Assembly (NCBI RefSeq): GCF_024347295.1
Contig: NZ_AP025458.1
Span: forward strand, 62,001 to 126,000
From: Vibrio artabrorum
GTDB taxonomy: Bacteria > Pseudomonadota > Gammaproteobacteria > Enterobacterales > Vibrionaceae
DNA: 64,000 nucleotides
Direction: 5' to 3'
Both the position numbers and the translations under genes were made by a program. The notes beneath the pieces were generated by a model. The model ran no database searches. It saw only the letters and a list, made by a program, of their open reading frames with translations, and was not told the DNA's origin. This document shows positions 1 to 9,008 of this stretch, in pieces (positions within the stretch are counted from its first letter, which is position 1; each line of letters opens with the position of its first letter).

Positions 1-2
1 TA

Positions 3-1559
3 GGTTCTCAATTCTCAAATAACGTGCTTGATGCAACCATGGGTTGGAGCAAGCAGATCACAGATGTCGCTGAACTGGCAGGTATGCCTGAATCCGCATT
101 GGCGGCAGCTCAAGCGGCGGCTGAGTCTAAAGAGCAACAAGGTTACCTATTGACTCTGGATATCCCATCATACCTACCTGTGATGACTTACTGTGATAAC
201 CAAGAGCTGCGTAAAGAGCTGTACGAAGCGTACGTAACGCGCGCTTCAGATCGCGGTCCAAACGCAGGTAAGTGGGACAACACTGAGATCATCACCGAGC
301 AACTTAAGCTGCGCCACGAGATCGCACGCATGCTTGGCTTTAGCACTTACAGCGAAAAATCTTTGTCGACTAAGATGGCAGAAACGCCAGACCAAGTACT
401 TGGTTTTCTTAACGACCTAGCAGTAAAAGCCAAACCGCAAGGTGAGCGCGAAGTAGAAGAGCTACGTCAGTTTGCTGAGAAAGAGTTTGGTGTTTCTGAA
501 TTGAATCTTTGGGACATCGCTTACTACAGCGAGAAACAAAAACAGAAGCTGTTCGAGATCTCTGATGAAGAGCTTCGCCCTTACTTCCCTGAATCTAATG
601 TGGTTTCAGGTCTGTTTGAGGTGCTGAACCGCGTGTTTGGTATGTCGGTAACTGAGCGTGAAGGTGTAGACACTTGGCATGAGTCAGTGCGCTTCTTTGA
701 TATCTTTGATGCGACTGGAACACTGCGAGGTAGCTTCTACCTCGATCTATACGCACGTGAACACAAACGTGGTGGCGCTTGGATGGATGACTGTCGTGGT
801 CGTCGCATTACACAATCTGGCGAGCTACAAACGCCAGTTGCTTATCTAACGTGTAACTTCAATAAGCCTATTGGTGATAAGCCTGCACTGTTTACTCACG
901 ATGAAGTGGTGACCTTATTCCACGAATTCGGCCACGGTATCCACCACATGCTGACGCAAGTAGAAGCGGGCGCAGTTGCGGGTATTAATGGCGTGCCTTG
1001 GGATGCGGTTGAATTGCCAAGTCAGTTCCTAGAGAACTGGTGTTGGGAAGAAAAAGCGCTGTCGTTCATCTCTGGTCACTTCGAAACGGGTGAAGCGTTA
1101 CCCAAAGAGATGCTAGAGAAGATGCTGGCGGCGAAGAACTTCCAATCTGCGATGTTTATCCTGCGTCAGCTAGAGCTTGGTTTGTTCGATTTCACACTAC
1201 ACACAGAGTACGATCCAGAAGTCGGTGCTCGCGTATTAGAAACGCTAGCGGATGTTAAGTCTAAGGTATCGGTATTGCCAAGCCTAGATTGGAACCGTTT
1301 CTCACACAGCTTTGGTCACATCTTTGCTGGTGGCTACAGCGCCGGTTACTACAGCTACCTTTGGGCAGAAGTGCTATCGGCAGATGCGTTCTCGGCATTT
1401 GAAGAAGAGGGTATCTTCAACACTGAAACCGGTAATCGTTTCTTGAATAACATCCTTGAAATGGGTGGCAGTGAAGAGCCAATGGAGCTGTTCAAACGCT
1501 TCCGTGGTCGTGAGCCACAAATCGACGCAATGCTGCGCCACGCGGGAATCAACGTATAA
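3..1559 (+). CDS. prlC: Oligopeptidase A (M3 metallopeptidase), 5' end cut by window
   Basis: Cytosolic zinc metallopeptidase that degrades oligopeptides, including cleaved signal peptides. The frame is open from base 3 (residues GSQFSNNV...), so the true start lies outside the window; about 518 C-terminal residues of a protein usually near 680 are present. The zinc motif HEFGH is encoded at 921-935 within FHEFGHGIHHM, and the downstream AVELPSQFLENW segment typical of the family is intact, as is the C-terminal RGREPQIDAML tail. It ends before an intrinsic terminator at 1598-1627. In E. coli prlC is followed by rsmJ; here asnC and a GGDEF gene lie between them. Identity is firm from resemblance to E. 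coli OpdA along the whole visible length. Confidence 0.96.
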   Translation, partial: GSQFSNNVLDATMGWSKQITDVAELAGMPESALAAAQAAAESKEQQGYLLTLDIPSYLPVMTYCDNQELRKELYEAYVTRASDRGPNAGKWDNTEIITEQLKLRHEIARMLGFSTYSEKSLSTKMAETPDQVLGFLNDLAVKAKPQGEREVEELRQFAEKEFGVSELNLWDIAYYSEKQKQKLFEISDEELRPYFPESNVVSGLFEVLNRVFGMSVTEREGVDTWHESVRFFDIFDATGTLRGSFYLDLYAREHKRGGAWMDDCRGRRITQSGELQTPVAYLTCNFNKPIGDKPALFTHDEVVTLFHEFGHGIHHMLTQVEAGAVAGINGVPWDAVELPSQFLENWCWEEKALSFISGHFETGEALPKEMLEKMLAAKNFQSAMFILRQLELGLFDFTLHTEYDPEVGARVLETLADVKSKVSVLPSLDWNRFSHSFGHIFAGGYSAGYYSYLWAEVLSADAFSAFEEEGIFNTETGNRFLNNILEMGGSEEPMELFKRFRGREPQIDAMLRHAGINV

Positions 1560-1597
1560 TCACGGTAACTATCTCGTTTATTGCGAGATAATTGTGA

Positions 1598-1627
1598 AAA
1601 GAGCCTCTGGTTAGAGGCTCTTTTTTT
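1598..1627 (+). terminator. Intrinsic terminator of prlC
   Basis: Perfect hairpin with arms AAAGAGCCTCT and AGAGGCTCTTT around a GGTT loop, followed by a run of T. A second small stem (TATCTCG/CGAGATA, 1570-1590) precedes it. Confidence 0.88.
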
Positions 1628-1666
1628 GTCTGTGCGTTATGTTATGCCAAGCAAGGCGAATCAATG

Positions 1667-2131
1667 TTATGGATTCACATTGCGGTTGATCGGGTTCTGC
1701 AGTGAAATCAGGGTTTCTGTCGACTGAACTTCATCGATCGCTTGCAGTTTATCGATCAATACAAATTGCAGCTCTTCTATCGACTTACACATCAGCTTTA
1801 CAAAGATATTGTAAGCACCAGTGGTGTAATACGCCTCTACTACTTCATCTAACGCATTCAGTTTAGCGATCGCTGAGTGGTAATCTTTGGCTGCATTGAG
1901 GTTGATGCCAATAAAGCAGCATACGTCATAACCTAATTTCTTGGTGTTTACGACGACTTCAGTGCGCTCAATAATGTCTGCCGATCTCATTTTCTCAATT
2001 CGAACATGAATCGTCGCGGGGCTCACGTCGAATTGCTTAGCCATTTCAGCATAGGGCGTACGTGCGTCTGCCATTAAGGTTTTTAAAATAGCGCGGTCTA
2101 GGTCATCGAGGCGAGCTGGGGGTGTGGACAT
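1667..2131 (-). CDS. asnC: Lrp/AsnC-family transcription regulator AsnC
   Basis: Asparagine-responsive regulator of the feast/famine family, 154 residues from the chosen start. An N-terminal winged helix-turn-helix (about residues 28-50, SPATIHVRIEKM) is followed by the RAM ligand-binding domain with LGYDVCCFIGI and AYYTTGAYNIFVK; the ending QNPINR closely matches E. coli AsnC. The open frame continues 15 codons upstream, but the ATG at 2129-2131 has an AAGGA 7 nt upstream and starts where AsnC proteins normally start. E. coli asnC is divergent from asnA; here it is divergent from a GGDEF gene and no asnA is visible, so its local target is unclear. The GGDEF gene shares the promoter region and could be regulated by it (inference). 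Confidence 0.92.
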   Translation of the reverse strand: MSTPPARLDDLDRAILKTLMADARTPYAEMAKQFDVSPATIHVRIEKMRSADIIERTEVVVNTKKLGYDVCCFIGINLNAAKDYHSAIAKLNALDEVVEAYYTTGAYNIFVKLMCKSIEELQFVLIDKLQAIDEVQSTETLISLQNPINRNVNP

Positions 2132-2230
2132 GCAGGATCCTTTAGATAGAACGAAATTATACCGGTTAGAGTACACATGATAGCCAAGGGTGATAATATT
2201 AGCAGCAACTATAGTGTTAGGGTGATTTTC

Positions 2231-4618
2231 GTGCGATTTTCGTTGTTATTAATTTTGATGTGCTGGAGCCTTTTTGCTTCCGCACAGACAAAAGATGTGT
2301 TGGTTGTTCACTCTTACCATCAAAGTTTTTTTTGGACGCATGATTTCCATAAAGGATTATCAGCAGAACTCGATGGTGCTGGTTTGTCTTATCGGGTTGT
2401 TTACCTTGATAGTAAACGCTTTCAAAGTGCAGAGTACCTAGAACGTCTTTATCAACTTTACCGCACTAAGCTGGCCCATGAATCGTTTTCTGCCATAGTG
2501 GTCAGTGATAACAACGCGCTGAATCTAATGAAGCGCCTCGCGCCAGAACTGAAAGGCACGCCAGTTATTTTTGGTGGTATAAACAATTATTCATCAGAGA
2601 TGATAGAAGGCCTAAACGCGACCGGTATTACTGAAGACATTGATTTGGCGGGTAATGTCGATCTTATTAAGCGCCTTCAATCGACGGTGAAAAAAGTGTA
2701 TGTGGTGACCGACCATTCGCTAACGGGACAGACGATTCGCGCCCAAATTGATCGATTTATTCAAACCCATCCGAGCTTTTCCGGTCTTGTCGAGCATTAC
2801 GTTCCTGATTCCTATCAAGAGTTAATCGCATTTTCTCAGCATGCAGAGCCTGGGGAAAGCTTATTGTTTTGTGCGTATTACCGCGATGCTCATGGTCGCG
2901 CGAGTACTGATGAAGACTGGCGTCAATTGAACATCAAAGCGCAAATGCCATTGTATATCGTTCATGATTTGGGGCTTGGGTTTGGTGCGATTGGTGGTGT
3001 GATTCAAAGTGGTGAAAGCCAAGGTCGAGATGCTGGGCGAATGTTGCTAAAGGTGCTGGATAATCCGACAGGAGTACTTCCCTCTATCACCTCGGGAACC
3101 TCAAGGGTTACGCTTGATTACCAACAAATTTTGCGCTGGGATCTGGGGGAAGATAATGAAGCCTCCGTCACTTTCCTCAATAAGCCACAGCCATTCATGA
3201 TGCGTTATCATGATGAAATACGAACCATAGGCTTGCTGTTTGTCACAATGTTATGTGTTATCGCTGCCTTGGTTTACTATTTGAATCGTCTTCAGAAAAG
3301 TGAAAAAGCCAGTCGTCAGAGTCAACGGCTTCTTGAATCGATATTCGATCAGAGTTTGCAATTTATCGGCATCCTCGACAAGGAGGGGGTGTTGTTGTTG
3401 AGTAACCGGAAATTGCATGAACTGCTTTATAATCAGGGCTACAAATTAGGTACACCTCTCCAACAACATCAACACTGGGAAGATTCTGCGCGCGACATAC
3501 TCACCGAATATTTCATCGTAAAAAGTGCTCACTCAGCTTTACGATTTGAAGCTGAGGTGTGGTCTCGTGATTGTGGTGCAATGGTGCTAGATATTTCATT
3601 GAAGCCGATGCCGGGCAGTGAAGAAGACATTCAGTTTCTATTTGAAGCACGTGATGTGACCTCGCGTAAGCTCGCCGAGAATAAGTTGTTCCAACGCGAA
3701 GCAAACCTCAAACTGTATTACGAAAAACAGCCAGTAATGATGATTACACTCGATGGCAATAGTCGCATTCAGCAAGTGAATCAGTTTGCTGAAGAGCTTT
3801 TGGGTTACCGGTTAGAGAAGCTGTTGGGTCATCGCCCTAGAGAATTCTATGCTGATGAAAATGCGATGCTTCCACGTTATCTCTTGTTGCAACCACAGCA
3901 TAAGATTCGTGGCGTATGGCGTCGTGATATCGAGTATCGTCATGCTGATGGCAGTACCATTTGGATTCGTGAAAACATTCGTCCATTGATTGAGTCTGAC
4001 CAGTTGTTGATTGTGGGGGAAGATATCACTGAGGCCTATGAGCTTTCTGAACAATTAGAGCACCAAGCACGTCACGACTCATTGACCGATACCTTTAACC
4101 GCAACCACTTTGAACAAGAGCTGAAAAAGGCATTGAAAGAAGTCGAAAGCCATATGCGCACGCACGCGATGTTGTTTTTGGATTTAGACAAATTTAAGGT
4201 GTTGAACGATAGTGCCGGCCATGAAGCGGGTGATGCAGCGATTTTGTTTAGTGCAAAACTGTTAGAGGATGTGCTGCCGAGCAATACCGTATTGGCGCGT
4301 ATGGGGGGCGATGAGTTTGCGGTGTTAATTAGGGATTGTTCCGAGCAAGATGCGATCAATGTTTGCTGCAATATTCTCTCTAGTATGAGTGAACATTCAT
4401 TTTTGTGGGGGGACCTTTGCCTCAACCTGACCTGTTCTATTGGTATTCGATTGATTGATCATACAGCCGCTTCACCTCAGATGGTTCATGCTCAGGCCGA
4501 TACTGCTTGCCATACTGCCAAAAAGGAGGGGCGCAATCGTTATTACCTCCATCATCAAGATGACGAAGACTTACAGTATCGCTTGTTTGCTCAAAGAAAC
4601 GCCCAACTGACCTCGTGA
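2231..4618 (+). CDS. Membrane diguanylate cyclase with periplasmic ABC-substrate-binding-like sensor, PAS and GGDEF domains
   Basis: Predicted to make c-di-GMP from GTP in response to a periplasmic ligand. The order is: signal sequence (RFSLLLILMCWSLFASAQ), a periplasmic domain resembling ABC_sub_bind proteins (about 25-320), one membrane segment (about 335-355), two PAS-like regions (about 370-485 and 500-610) and a C-terminal GGDEF domain. The catalytic motif is an intact GGDEF at residues 692-696. No RxxD inhibitory site is visible where expected (PSNTVLARM), so product inhibition may be absent. The frame also opens at ATG 2177, but GTG 2231 has AGGG 8 nt upstream, gives a compact signal peptide and leaves 99 bp for a promoter divergent from asnC. 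The ligand is unknown. Confidence 0.85.
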   Translation: MRFSLLLILMCWSLFASAQTKDVLVVHSYHQSFFWTHDFHKGLSAELDGAGLSYRVVYLDSKRFQSAEYLERLYQLYRTKLAHESFSAIVVSDNNALNLMKRLAPELKGTPVIFGGINNYSSEMIEGLNATGITEDIDLAGNVDLIKRLQSTVKKVYVVTDHSLTGQTIRAQIDRFIQTHPSFSGLVEHYVPDSYQELIAFSQHAEPGESLLFCAYYRDAHGRASTDEDWRQLNIKAQMPLYIVHDLGLGFGAIGGVIQSGESQGRDAGRMLLKVLDNPTGVLPSITSGTSRVTLDYQQILRWDLGEDNEASVTFLNKPQPFMMRYHDEIRTIGLLFVTMLCVIAALVYYLNRLQKSEKASRQSQRLLESIFDQSLQFIGILDKEGVLLLSNRKLHELLYNQGYKLGTPLQQHQHWEDSARDILTEYFIVKSAHSALRFEAEVWSRDCGAMVLDISLKPMPGSEEDIQFLFEARDVTSRKLAENKLFQREANLKLYYEKQPVMMITLDGNSRIQQVNQFAEELLGYRLEKLLGHRPREFYADENAMLPRYLLLQPQHKIRGVWRRDIEYRHADGSTIWIRENIRPLIESDQLLIVGEDITEAYELSEQLEHQARHDSLTDTFNRNHFEQELKKALKEVESHMRTHAMLFLDLDKFKVLNDSAGHEAGDAAILFSAKLLEDVLPSNTVLARMGGDEFAVLIRDCSEQDAINVCCNILSSMSEHSFLWGDLCLNLTCSIGIRLIDHTAASPQMVHAQADTACHTAKKEGRNRYYLHHQDDEDLQYRLFAQRNAQLTS

Positions 4619-4733
4619 AGAGAGAAGCTCGGTTTATTATGGTCAATAATTTGGCCCATGTGATGGTTCGCTCTATCAATGGTTGAGCGTTTTGCTTTCT
4701 TGTGAATACTTTTCTCCGTTAATATGTATTGTT

Positions 4734-4769
4734 GAGGCAATCAGGTAAACTGATTGCCTCCTTTGTTTT
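4734..4769 (+). terminator. Intrinsic terminator after the GGDEF gene
   Basis: Perfect 11-bp stem GAGGCAATCAG / CTGATTGCCTC with a GTAAA loop, followed by CTTTGTTTTG. It sits only about 28 bp before rsmJ, so rsmJ is probably transcribed separately or by read-through. Confidence 0.75.
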
Positions 4770-4796
4770 GAATATTACTGTCTGTTGGAGACGACC

Positions 4797-5576
4797 TTGC
4801 AACTACAACTGATTTGCGAAGATGCTACCCAAATCGATCATTTAAATGACTTAGCGACCCGTTGGAATTTATCCCATGATGAAAGCAGCGAGTTTGCCTT
4901 AGTACTGACAAACGAGCGACTTGAGTTGCGTAAAGTTGATGAACCTAAGCTTGGCGCTATCTTTGTTGATTTAGTAGGAGGCGCGGTTGGTCATCGGCGT
5001 AAGTTTGGTGGGGGCAAAGGTCAAGCGATTGCCAAAGCGGCAGGCTTAAACAAAGGCGCAATACCAACTATTCTTGATGGCACCGCCGGCTTAGGTCGTG
5101 ACGCGTTTGTGTTGGCTTCTTTAGGGTGTAAGGTGCAAATGGTCGAGCGTCATCCAGTTGTGGCTGCACTGCTAGATGATGGCTTACAGCGAGCGCAACA
5201 AGACCCTGATATCGGTGGTTGGGTAAGTGAACGTATGACGTTGATTCACGCTTCCAGCCATGATGCATTAGACAAGCTCAGTAACGACCCGAACTTCGAA
5301 CAGCCAGACGTTGTGTACTTAGATCCAATGTACCCACACCCTGAGAACAAAAAAAAATCGGCTTTGGTTAAAAAAGAGATGCGCGTATTTCAATCTTTGG
5401 TTGGTGCTGACCTGGATGCCGATGCGCTGTTACAGCCCGCTCTTACGCTCGCATCAAAACGAGTTGTAGTGAAAAGACCCGACTACGCGGCGTGGTTAAA
5501 TGAGCGACAACCGAGCATGGCGATTGAAACTAAAAAGAACCGTTTTGATGTTTATGTCAAAGCATCGATGACTTAA
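4797..5576 (+). CDS. rsmJ: 16S rRNA (guanine1516-N2)-methyltransferase
   Basis: SAM-dependent enzyme that methylates G1516 of 16S rRNA (YhiQ/RsmJ family). 259 residues. The SAM-binding motif [17 protein letters not shown] and the catalytic motif IV (YLDPMYP) are present, together with the family signature [10 protein letters not shown] and the end [10 protein letters not shown] longer frame starts at TTG 4785, but TTG 4797 is preceded by GGAG with 6-nt spacing and gives the expected N terminus LQLQLICED, so I use it; both are TTG, which implies low translation. In E. coli it is also a neighbour of prlC. Confidence 0.93.
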   Translation: MQLQLICEDATQIDHLNDLATRWNLSHDESSEFALVLTNERLELRKVDEPKLGAIFVDLVGGAVGHRRKFGGGKGQAIAKAAGLNKGAIPTILDGTAGLGRDAFVLASLGCKVQMVERHPVVAALLDDGLQRAQQDPDIGGWVSERMTLIHASSHDALDKLSNDPNFEQPDVVYLDPMYPHPENKKKSALVKKEMRVFQSLVGADLDADALLQPALTLASKRVVVKRPDYAAWLNERQPSMAIETKKNRFDVYVKASMT

Positions 5577-5693
5577 CAATATCAAAAAATATCCCGTCAT
5601 GAGTACGATAAATTGTCATTTATACTTGCGATAGTTACGTTACGGATGTATGTCTAACTAAGAATTATTACTATTCTTATCTGGAGTTGTAGC

Positions 5694-6215
5694 ATGGCTA
5701 AACGCTTGTGTAAGTTAAATCGTCGAGATATCACCGAACACCTAGGAGAGATCCACCGTTTGGTTACCCAACCTAAGTTTGTGTGCCAATCTTGTGCTCG
5801 TTCATCGGCAAATGAAGTCAATCTATGCAAGCCCATCGCAATTCCTCCTCTTGATGGTCAGGTGAAACCCGACGAAGAACAACTCGCGTGCGGACCATTT
5901 TCTGAAACCTTGTCCGTTTCTGAAAAGACTCTTAGCGAAGCGCTAAAGATCAATAAGCTATCGCTGAAAAATACTCCGTTAGATACGCCTGTGATTGATG
6001 TGAATAGCGATGAGAAAGCGGAACTTAAACGAGCGAAGAAAGCCGTTAAGAAACAAGAGAAGTACAATAAAAAGCTCGCGAAGATGATTAAGAAACAGCA
6101 AAAGCTGTTTAAGAAAAGCCAGGAATTGGAAAGTGAGCTTGAACACCTCAACGTACAGGTCGAGAGCGCTCTATATATCGAACCCCAATTCCAAGTCGCG
6201 AACCATCTTCATTAA
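5694..6215 (+). CDS. Hypothetical protein: N-terminal Cys cluster, Lys/Glu-rich coiled-coil C terminus
   Basis: I do not recognise this family. The 173-residue product has no signal peptide or membrane segment. The N-terminal 50 residues are basic and hold C6, H16, H21, C31, C34 and C45 (FVCQSCARSS...LCKP), which could bind a metal such as zinc. A low-complexity acidic/Ser stretch follows, then residues about 105-150 form a strongly charged heptad-like region rich in Lys (KKQEKYNKKLAKM), probably a coiled coil and possibly nucleic-acid or ribosome associated (speculative). ATG 5694 has CTGGAG 7 nt upstream and the gene stands alone before a strong terminator, so it is likely expressed as a single unit. 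Confidence 0.7.
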   Translation: MAKRLCKLNRRDITEHLGEIHRLVTQPKFVCQSCARSSANEVNLCKPIAIPPLDGQVKPDEEQLACGPFSETLSVSEKTLSEALKINKLSLKNTPLDTPVIDVNSDEKAELKRAKKAVKKQEKYNKKLAKMIKKQQKLFKKSQELESELEHLNVQVESALYIEPQFQVANHLH

Positions 6216-6243
6216 TCATGATGAGTGGCGTTCAGTGTAAAAC

Positions 6244-6277
6244 AAAGAGCGACCTACGGTCGCTCTTTTGCTTTTTT
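6244..6277. terminator. Bidirectional intrinsic terminator
   Basis: Perfect 11-bp stem AAAGAGCGACC / GGTCGCTCTTT with a TAC loop and T-rich flanks on both strands. It separates the convergent hypothetical gene and the EamA transporter gene. Confidence 0.85.
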
Positions 6278-6307
6278 AGACTTTAAGATCATCGACATCT
6301 TAATCAA

Positions 6308-7186
6308 TTAGGCTCGGTTAGCGGCCTTTGTAACACGCTTTTTCACCCACGTCTCATTGACGAATAAGGACAGCAAAATAACACTCCCCCCAATGGCGAG
6401 ACGAACCAAGTCGACATCTCTATTCCAAATCAGGATATTCACCACAAGGCCTGCGGGAACTAAGGCGTTGTTCATTACGGCCAGTGCGCCGGCATTCACC
6501 ATGCATGCGCCTTTATTCCACATAAAGTAACCCAGCCCCGAGGCTATCAAGCCAAGGTAGATCAGGATTCCCCATTGAAGCGTGGTGGTGGGGAGTTTCT
6601 CTGGATTACCGAGCAGCATAAAAGCAACCGAAGCGACACAGAGCGCCCCTAAGTAGAAGTAACCAAATACCGTTCGTTGCGGCAACTCTGTCGACTCTTT
6701 TTCCATCACCACTTTATAGCCCACCTGACCGATAGCAAAGCACAGGTTTGCCCCCTGTACAACGAGGAAGCCGACTAAAAAGTTATCGTTGATGCCGGCA
6801 AACTTAATGAATACCGCGCCCAAAACCGCAATAGCCGCAGTGACTAAGTACCACGGAGAGAATTGCCCTTTGAGAAAGTCATAAATCAGCGTGACATAAA
6901 TCGGCGTGAAAACGGTAAAGAGTAGAACTTCAGGAACGGATAGCAGCAAGAAAGATTGATAGTAGAAGCAGTACATCAGGCCAAGCTGGATACCACCAAT
7001 TGCCATCAGTTTAGCGATCAGCTTACGAGATATGCCTCGGAATTTTAGGAAAGGAAGAAATACGACGCCAGCAAGGGCAACACGCATTAAAACAGAGAAC
7101 CAAGAATCAACCTGACCCGCAAGGTAAACGCCGATCAGGCTAAAGGAGAAGGCCCAAAGGAGGGTAACACCAGCTAAATAGCTCAT
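6308..7186 (-). CDS. EamA/DMT-superfamily transporter
   Basis: Inner-membrane drug/metabolite transporter of 292 residues with the usual ten hydrophobic segments arranged as two EamA repeats (about 1-135 and 145-280). The end of repeat one (VPEVLLFTVFTPIYVTLIYDFL) and the glycine-rich helix ASGLGYFMWNKGA in repeat two are typical of the carboxylate/amino acid/amine exporter branch. The substrate cannot be read from sequence. The start ATG has only a weak ribosome site. The gene stands between a bidirectional terminator and uspA on the same strand (52-bp gap), so it may be read from the uspA promoter. Confidence 0.85.
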   Translation of the reverse strand: MSYLAGVTLLWAFSFSLIGVYLAGQVDSWFSVLMRVALAGVVFLPFLKFRGISRKLIAKLMAIGGIQLGLMYCFYYQSFLLLSVPEVLLFTVFTPIYVTLIYDFLKGQFSPWYLVTAAIAVLGAVFIKFAGINDNFLVGFLVVQGANLCFAIGQVGYKVVMEKESTELPQRTVFGYFYLGALCVASVAFMLLGNPEKLPTTTLQWGILIYLGLIASGLGYFMWNKGACMVNAGALAVMNNALVPAGLVVNILIWNRDVDLVRLAIGGSVILLSLFVNETWVKKRVTKAANRA

Positions 7187-7238
7187 AGTAAAACTTCGTT
7201 AATAAGATATGAGCGGTATGTTACCTAACCTTAAATCA

Positions 7239-7673
7239 TTAGTCTTCTGAATCTCTTAGAGGTACGACCAACATATCAACCGGAGACGCGTTGATCAGTT
7301 GTCGTGTTGAAGAGAGCAGTTTGCTCCAAAAATCTTGATGGTGACCGCAGACGACCAAATCCACATTGAACTCATTGATGGTGTCACACAGTTCATTACT
7401 TAAATCACCACTGCCCACGAGAGTATGAGCGATCGGGTATTGAGCGTGCTCCGCAAAATTTTGCAGCTGAATACGAGAGGCTTCCATTGCGTTGTGCTGG
7501 GTTTCGGCCATGTTGATATCAATCAGGCCAGTGTAGAGCTCTGCGTAGTTAATATCGATATGGATAAAAGAGACTTGGGCTTCCAATGGCTTAGCCAAGG
7601 CTACTGCTTTATCCACAAGTAATTTGCTGTCATCTGATAAATCGACCGCGACCAAAATATGTTTGTAACTCAT
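7239..7673 (-). CDS. uspA: Universal stress protein A
   Basis: Small cytosolic stress protein, 144 residues, nearly collinear with E. coli UspA: YKHILVAVDLSDDSKLLVDKA at the N terminus, NYAELYTGLIDIN in the middle, then VCGHHQDFWSKLLSS and VDMLVVPLRD. Like E. coli UspA it lacks the G-2x-G-9x-G(S/T) ATP-binding loop found in UspFG-type proteins. AAGGAG lies 8 nt before the ATG. It is divergent from ftnA; a 188-bp region separates them. Confidence 0.96.
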   Translation of the reverse strand: MSYKHILVAVDLSDDSKLLVDKAVALAKPLEAQVSFIHIDINYAELYTGLIDINMAETQHNAMEASRIQLQNFAEHAQYPIAHTLVGSGDLSNELCDTINEFNVDLVVCGHHQDFWSKLLSSTRQLINASPVDMLVVPLRDSED

Positions 7674-7861
7674 ATTGCTATCTCCTTAATCATTGCCTGA
7701 TTAAAGATTAGCACCATGTGAGGTCTTTTTTTGCTGAAGTGATCTCATATCCACGGTCTTGCGTACTGCCTGTCCGACATATTGGTTAACTAATGGCCTG
7801 CGAGATATCCATTAAATAGTGGTATAGTAAAGAAAATTAGGGATGTAATTAGGAGTCTTAA

Positions 7862-8389
7862 ATGCTGTCAAAAACTATGGTAGAGCAACTGAATGATCAA
7901 ATTAATCTAGAATTTTTCTCATCCAATCTATACTTACAAATGAGTGCTTGGTGTGAAGATAAAGGATTTGAAGGTGCAGCACAGTTTCTGCGTGTTCATG
8001 CAGTAGAAGAAATGGAACACATGCAACGTCTTTTTACTTATGTAAGTGAAACCGGAGCAATGCCAATTCTGGGTGCGATTGAAGCACCAAAACATGAATT
8101 TGAAAGCCTTGGCGCAGTGTTTCGTGAAACCTATGAACATGAGCAGATGATCACTGAAAAGATCAACAAACTGGCTCACGTTGCTTTCAGCACACAAGAT
8201 TACTCAACCTTTAATTTTCTTCAGTGGTATGTTGCGGAGCAGCATGAAGAAGAGAAGCTGTTTAAAGGCGTATTGGATAAGCTAGAGCTTGTTGGTGAAG
8301 ACGGTAAAGCACTGTTCTTTATTGATAAAGACTTAGCGCAATTGGCAAAAGATGGTTCATCTTCAGTTATGGAAGCTCCTGCCGTTTAG
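7862..8389 (+). CDS. ftnA: Bacterial non-haem ferritin
   Basis: Iron-storage protein that oxidises Fe(II) and stores Fe(III) in a 24-mer shell. 175 residues, full length. The ferroxidase ligands sit at the same numbers as in E. coli FtnA: E17, E50, H53, E94, Q127 and E130. Start ATG 7862 has AGGAG with 6-nt spacing. It lies between uspA (divergent) and uspB (same strand, 68-bp gap), whereas uspA and uspB are directly adjacent in E. coli; the ferritin is therefore inserted in a stress-gene pair. Iron-responsive control is plausible, but I see no clear Fur box in its upstream region. Confidence 0.96.
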   Translation: MLSKTMVEQLNDQINLEFFSSNLYLQMSAWCEDKGFEGAAQFLRVHAVEEMEHMQRLFTYVSETGAMPILGAIEAPKHEFESLGAVFRETYEHEQMITEKINKLAHVAFSTQDYSTFNFLQWYVAEQHEEEKLFKGVLDKLELVGEDGKALFFIDKDLAQLAKDGSSSVMEAPAV

Positions 8390-8457
8390 GTAGTTTGAAA
8401 AAGACACTGATAATCTTTTTCTTTTGAGTTTTCCTATGAAGATGTAGGGAGGAAAGG

Positions 8458-8781
8458 ATGATCAGCGGCGACACTATTCTATTTGCATTAATGGTTGTGA
8501 CTTGTGTGAACTGGGCGCGTTATCTCACTGCGCTAAGAACACTTATTTACATCATGCGTGAAGCACATCCTCTACTTTATCAACAAGTAGATGGCGGTGG
8601 TTTCTTCACCACTCATGGCAATATGACCAAACAGGTTCGCTTGTTTAGTTACATCAAAAGTAAAGAGTACCATCATCATCACGACGAAATATTCACTTCG
8701 AAGTGTGATCGAGTGAGACAGTTGTTCATACTTTCTGTCGCTTTGTTAGGTGTAACGCTTCTGTCTTCTTTCATCGTGTAA
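8458..8781 (+). CDS. uspB: Universal stress protein B
   Basis: Small inner-membrane protein (107 residues) with a membrane helix at each end (about 4-22 and 88-106). The signature [30 protein letters not shown] matches UspB of enterobacteria in position and spacing, although the name refers to regulation rather than to the UspA fold. The ATG has GGAGGAAAG just upstream. It follows ftnA on the same strand and may be co-transcribed. Its biochemical role is unknown; E. coli uspB is sigma-S dependent and linked to ethanol resistance. Confidence 0.93.
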   Translation: MISGDTILFALMVVTCVNWARYLTALRTLIYIMREAHPLLYQQVDGGGFFTTHGNMTKQVRLFSYIKSKEYHHHHDEIFTSKCDRVRQLFILSVALLGVTLLSSFIV

Positions 8782-8873
8782 CCGATTGGTAAGTGATAGA
8801 AAGTAACCGTTGTGGGTTTGTAAGCCGTAAGGTGTGACTGCTGTTGTCTTCAATTTGGACAATTGAGCATCAA

Positions 8874-8901
8874 TTGCAAAGTTGAAAATTGCCGTTAGAA
8901 T
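8874..8901 (+). promoter_or_regulatory. Candidate sigma-70 promoter upstream of yhiN
   Basis: TTGCAA (8874-8879) and TAGAAT (8896-8901) are separated by 16 bp, predicting a start near 8908. A terminator-like hairpin follows almost at once, so transcription from here into yhiN would be attenuated, or the hairpin serves uspB. Confidence 0.45.
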
Positions 8902-8915
8902 AGCGAGCGATTAGT

Positions 8916-8946
8916 AAGGGTGTGCTGTTTATGCGCATCCTTTTTT
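8916..8946 (+). terminator. Intrinsic terminator or attenuator between uspB and yhiN
   Basis: 10-bp stem AAGGGTGTGC / GCGCATCCTT with two G.U pairs and a 7-nt loop, followed by TTTTTT. Confidence 0.65.
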
Positions 8947-9008
8947 ATTGATGGTATTTCGAGAACAGGGTGTACTCGAGATGCAAAAGTGAAGAAAGCA
9001 GAGTCACA

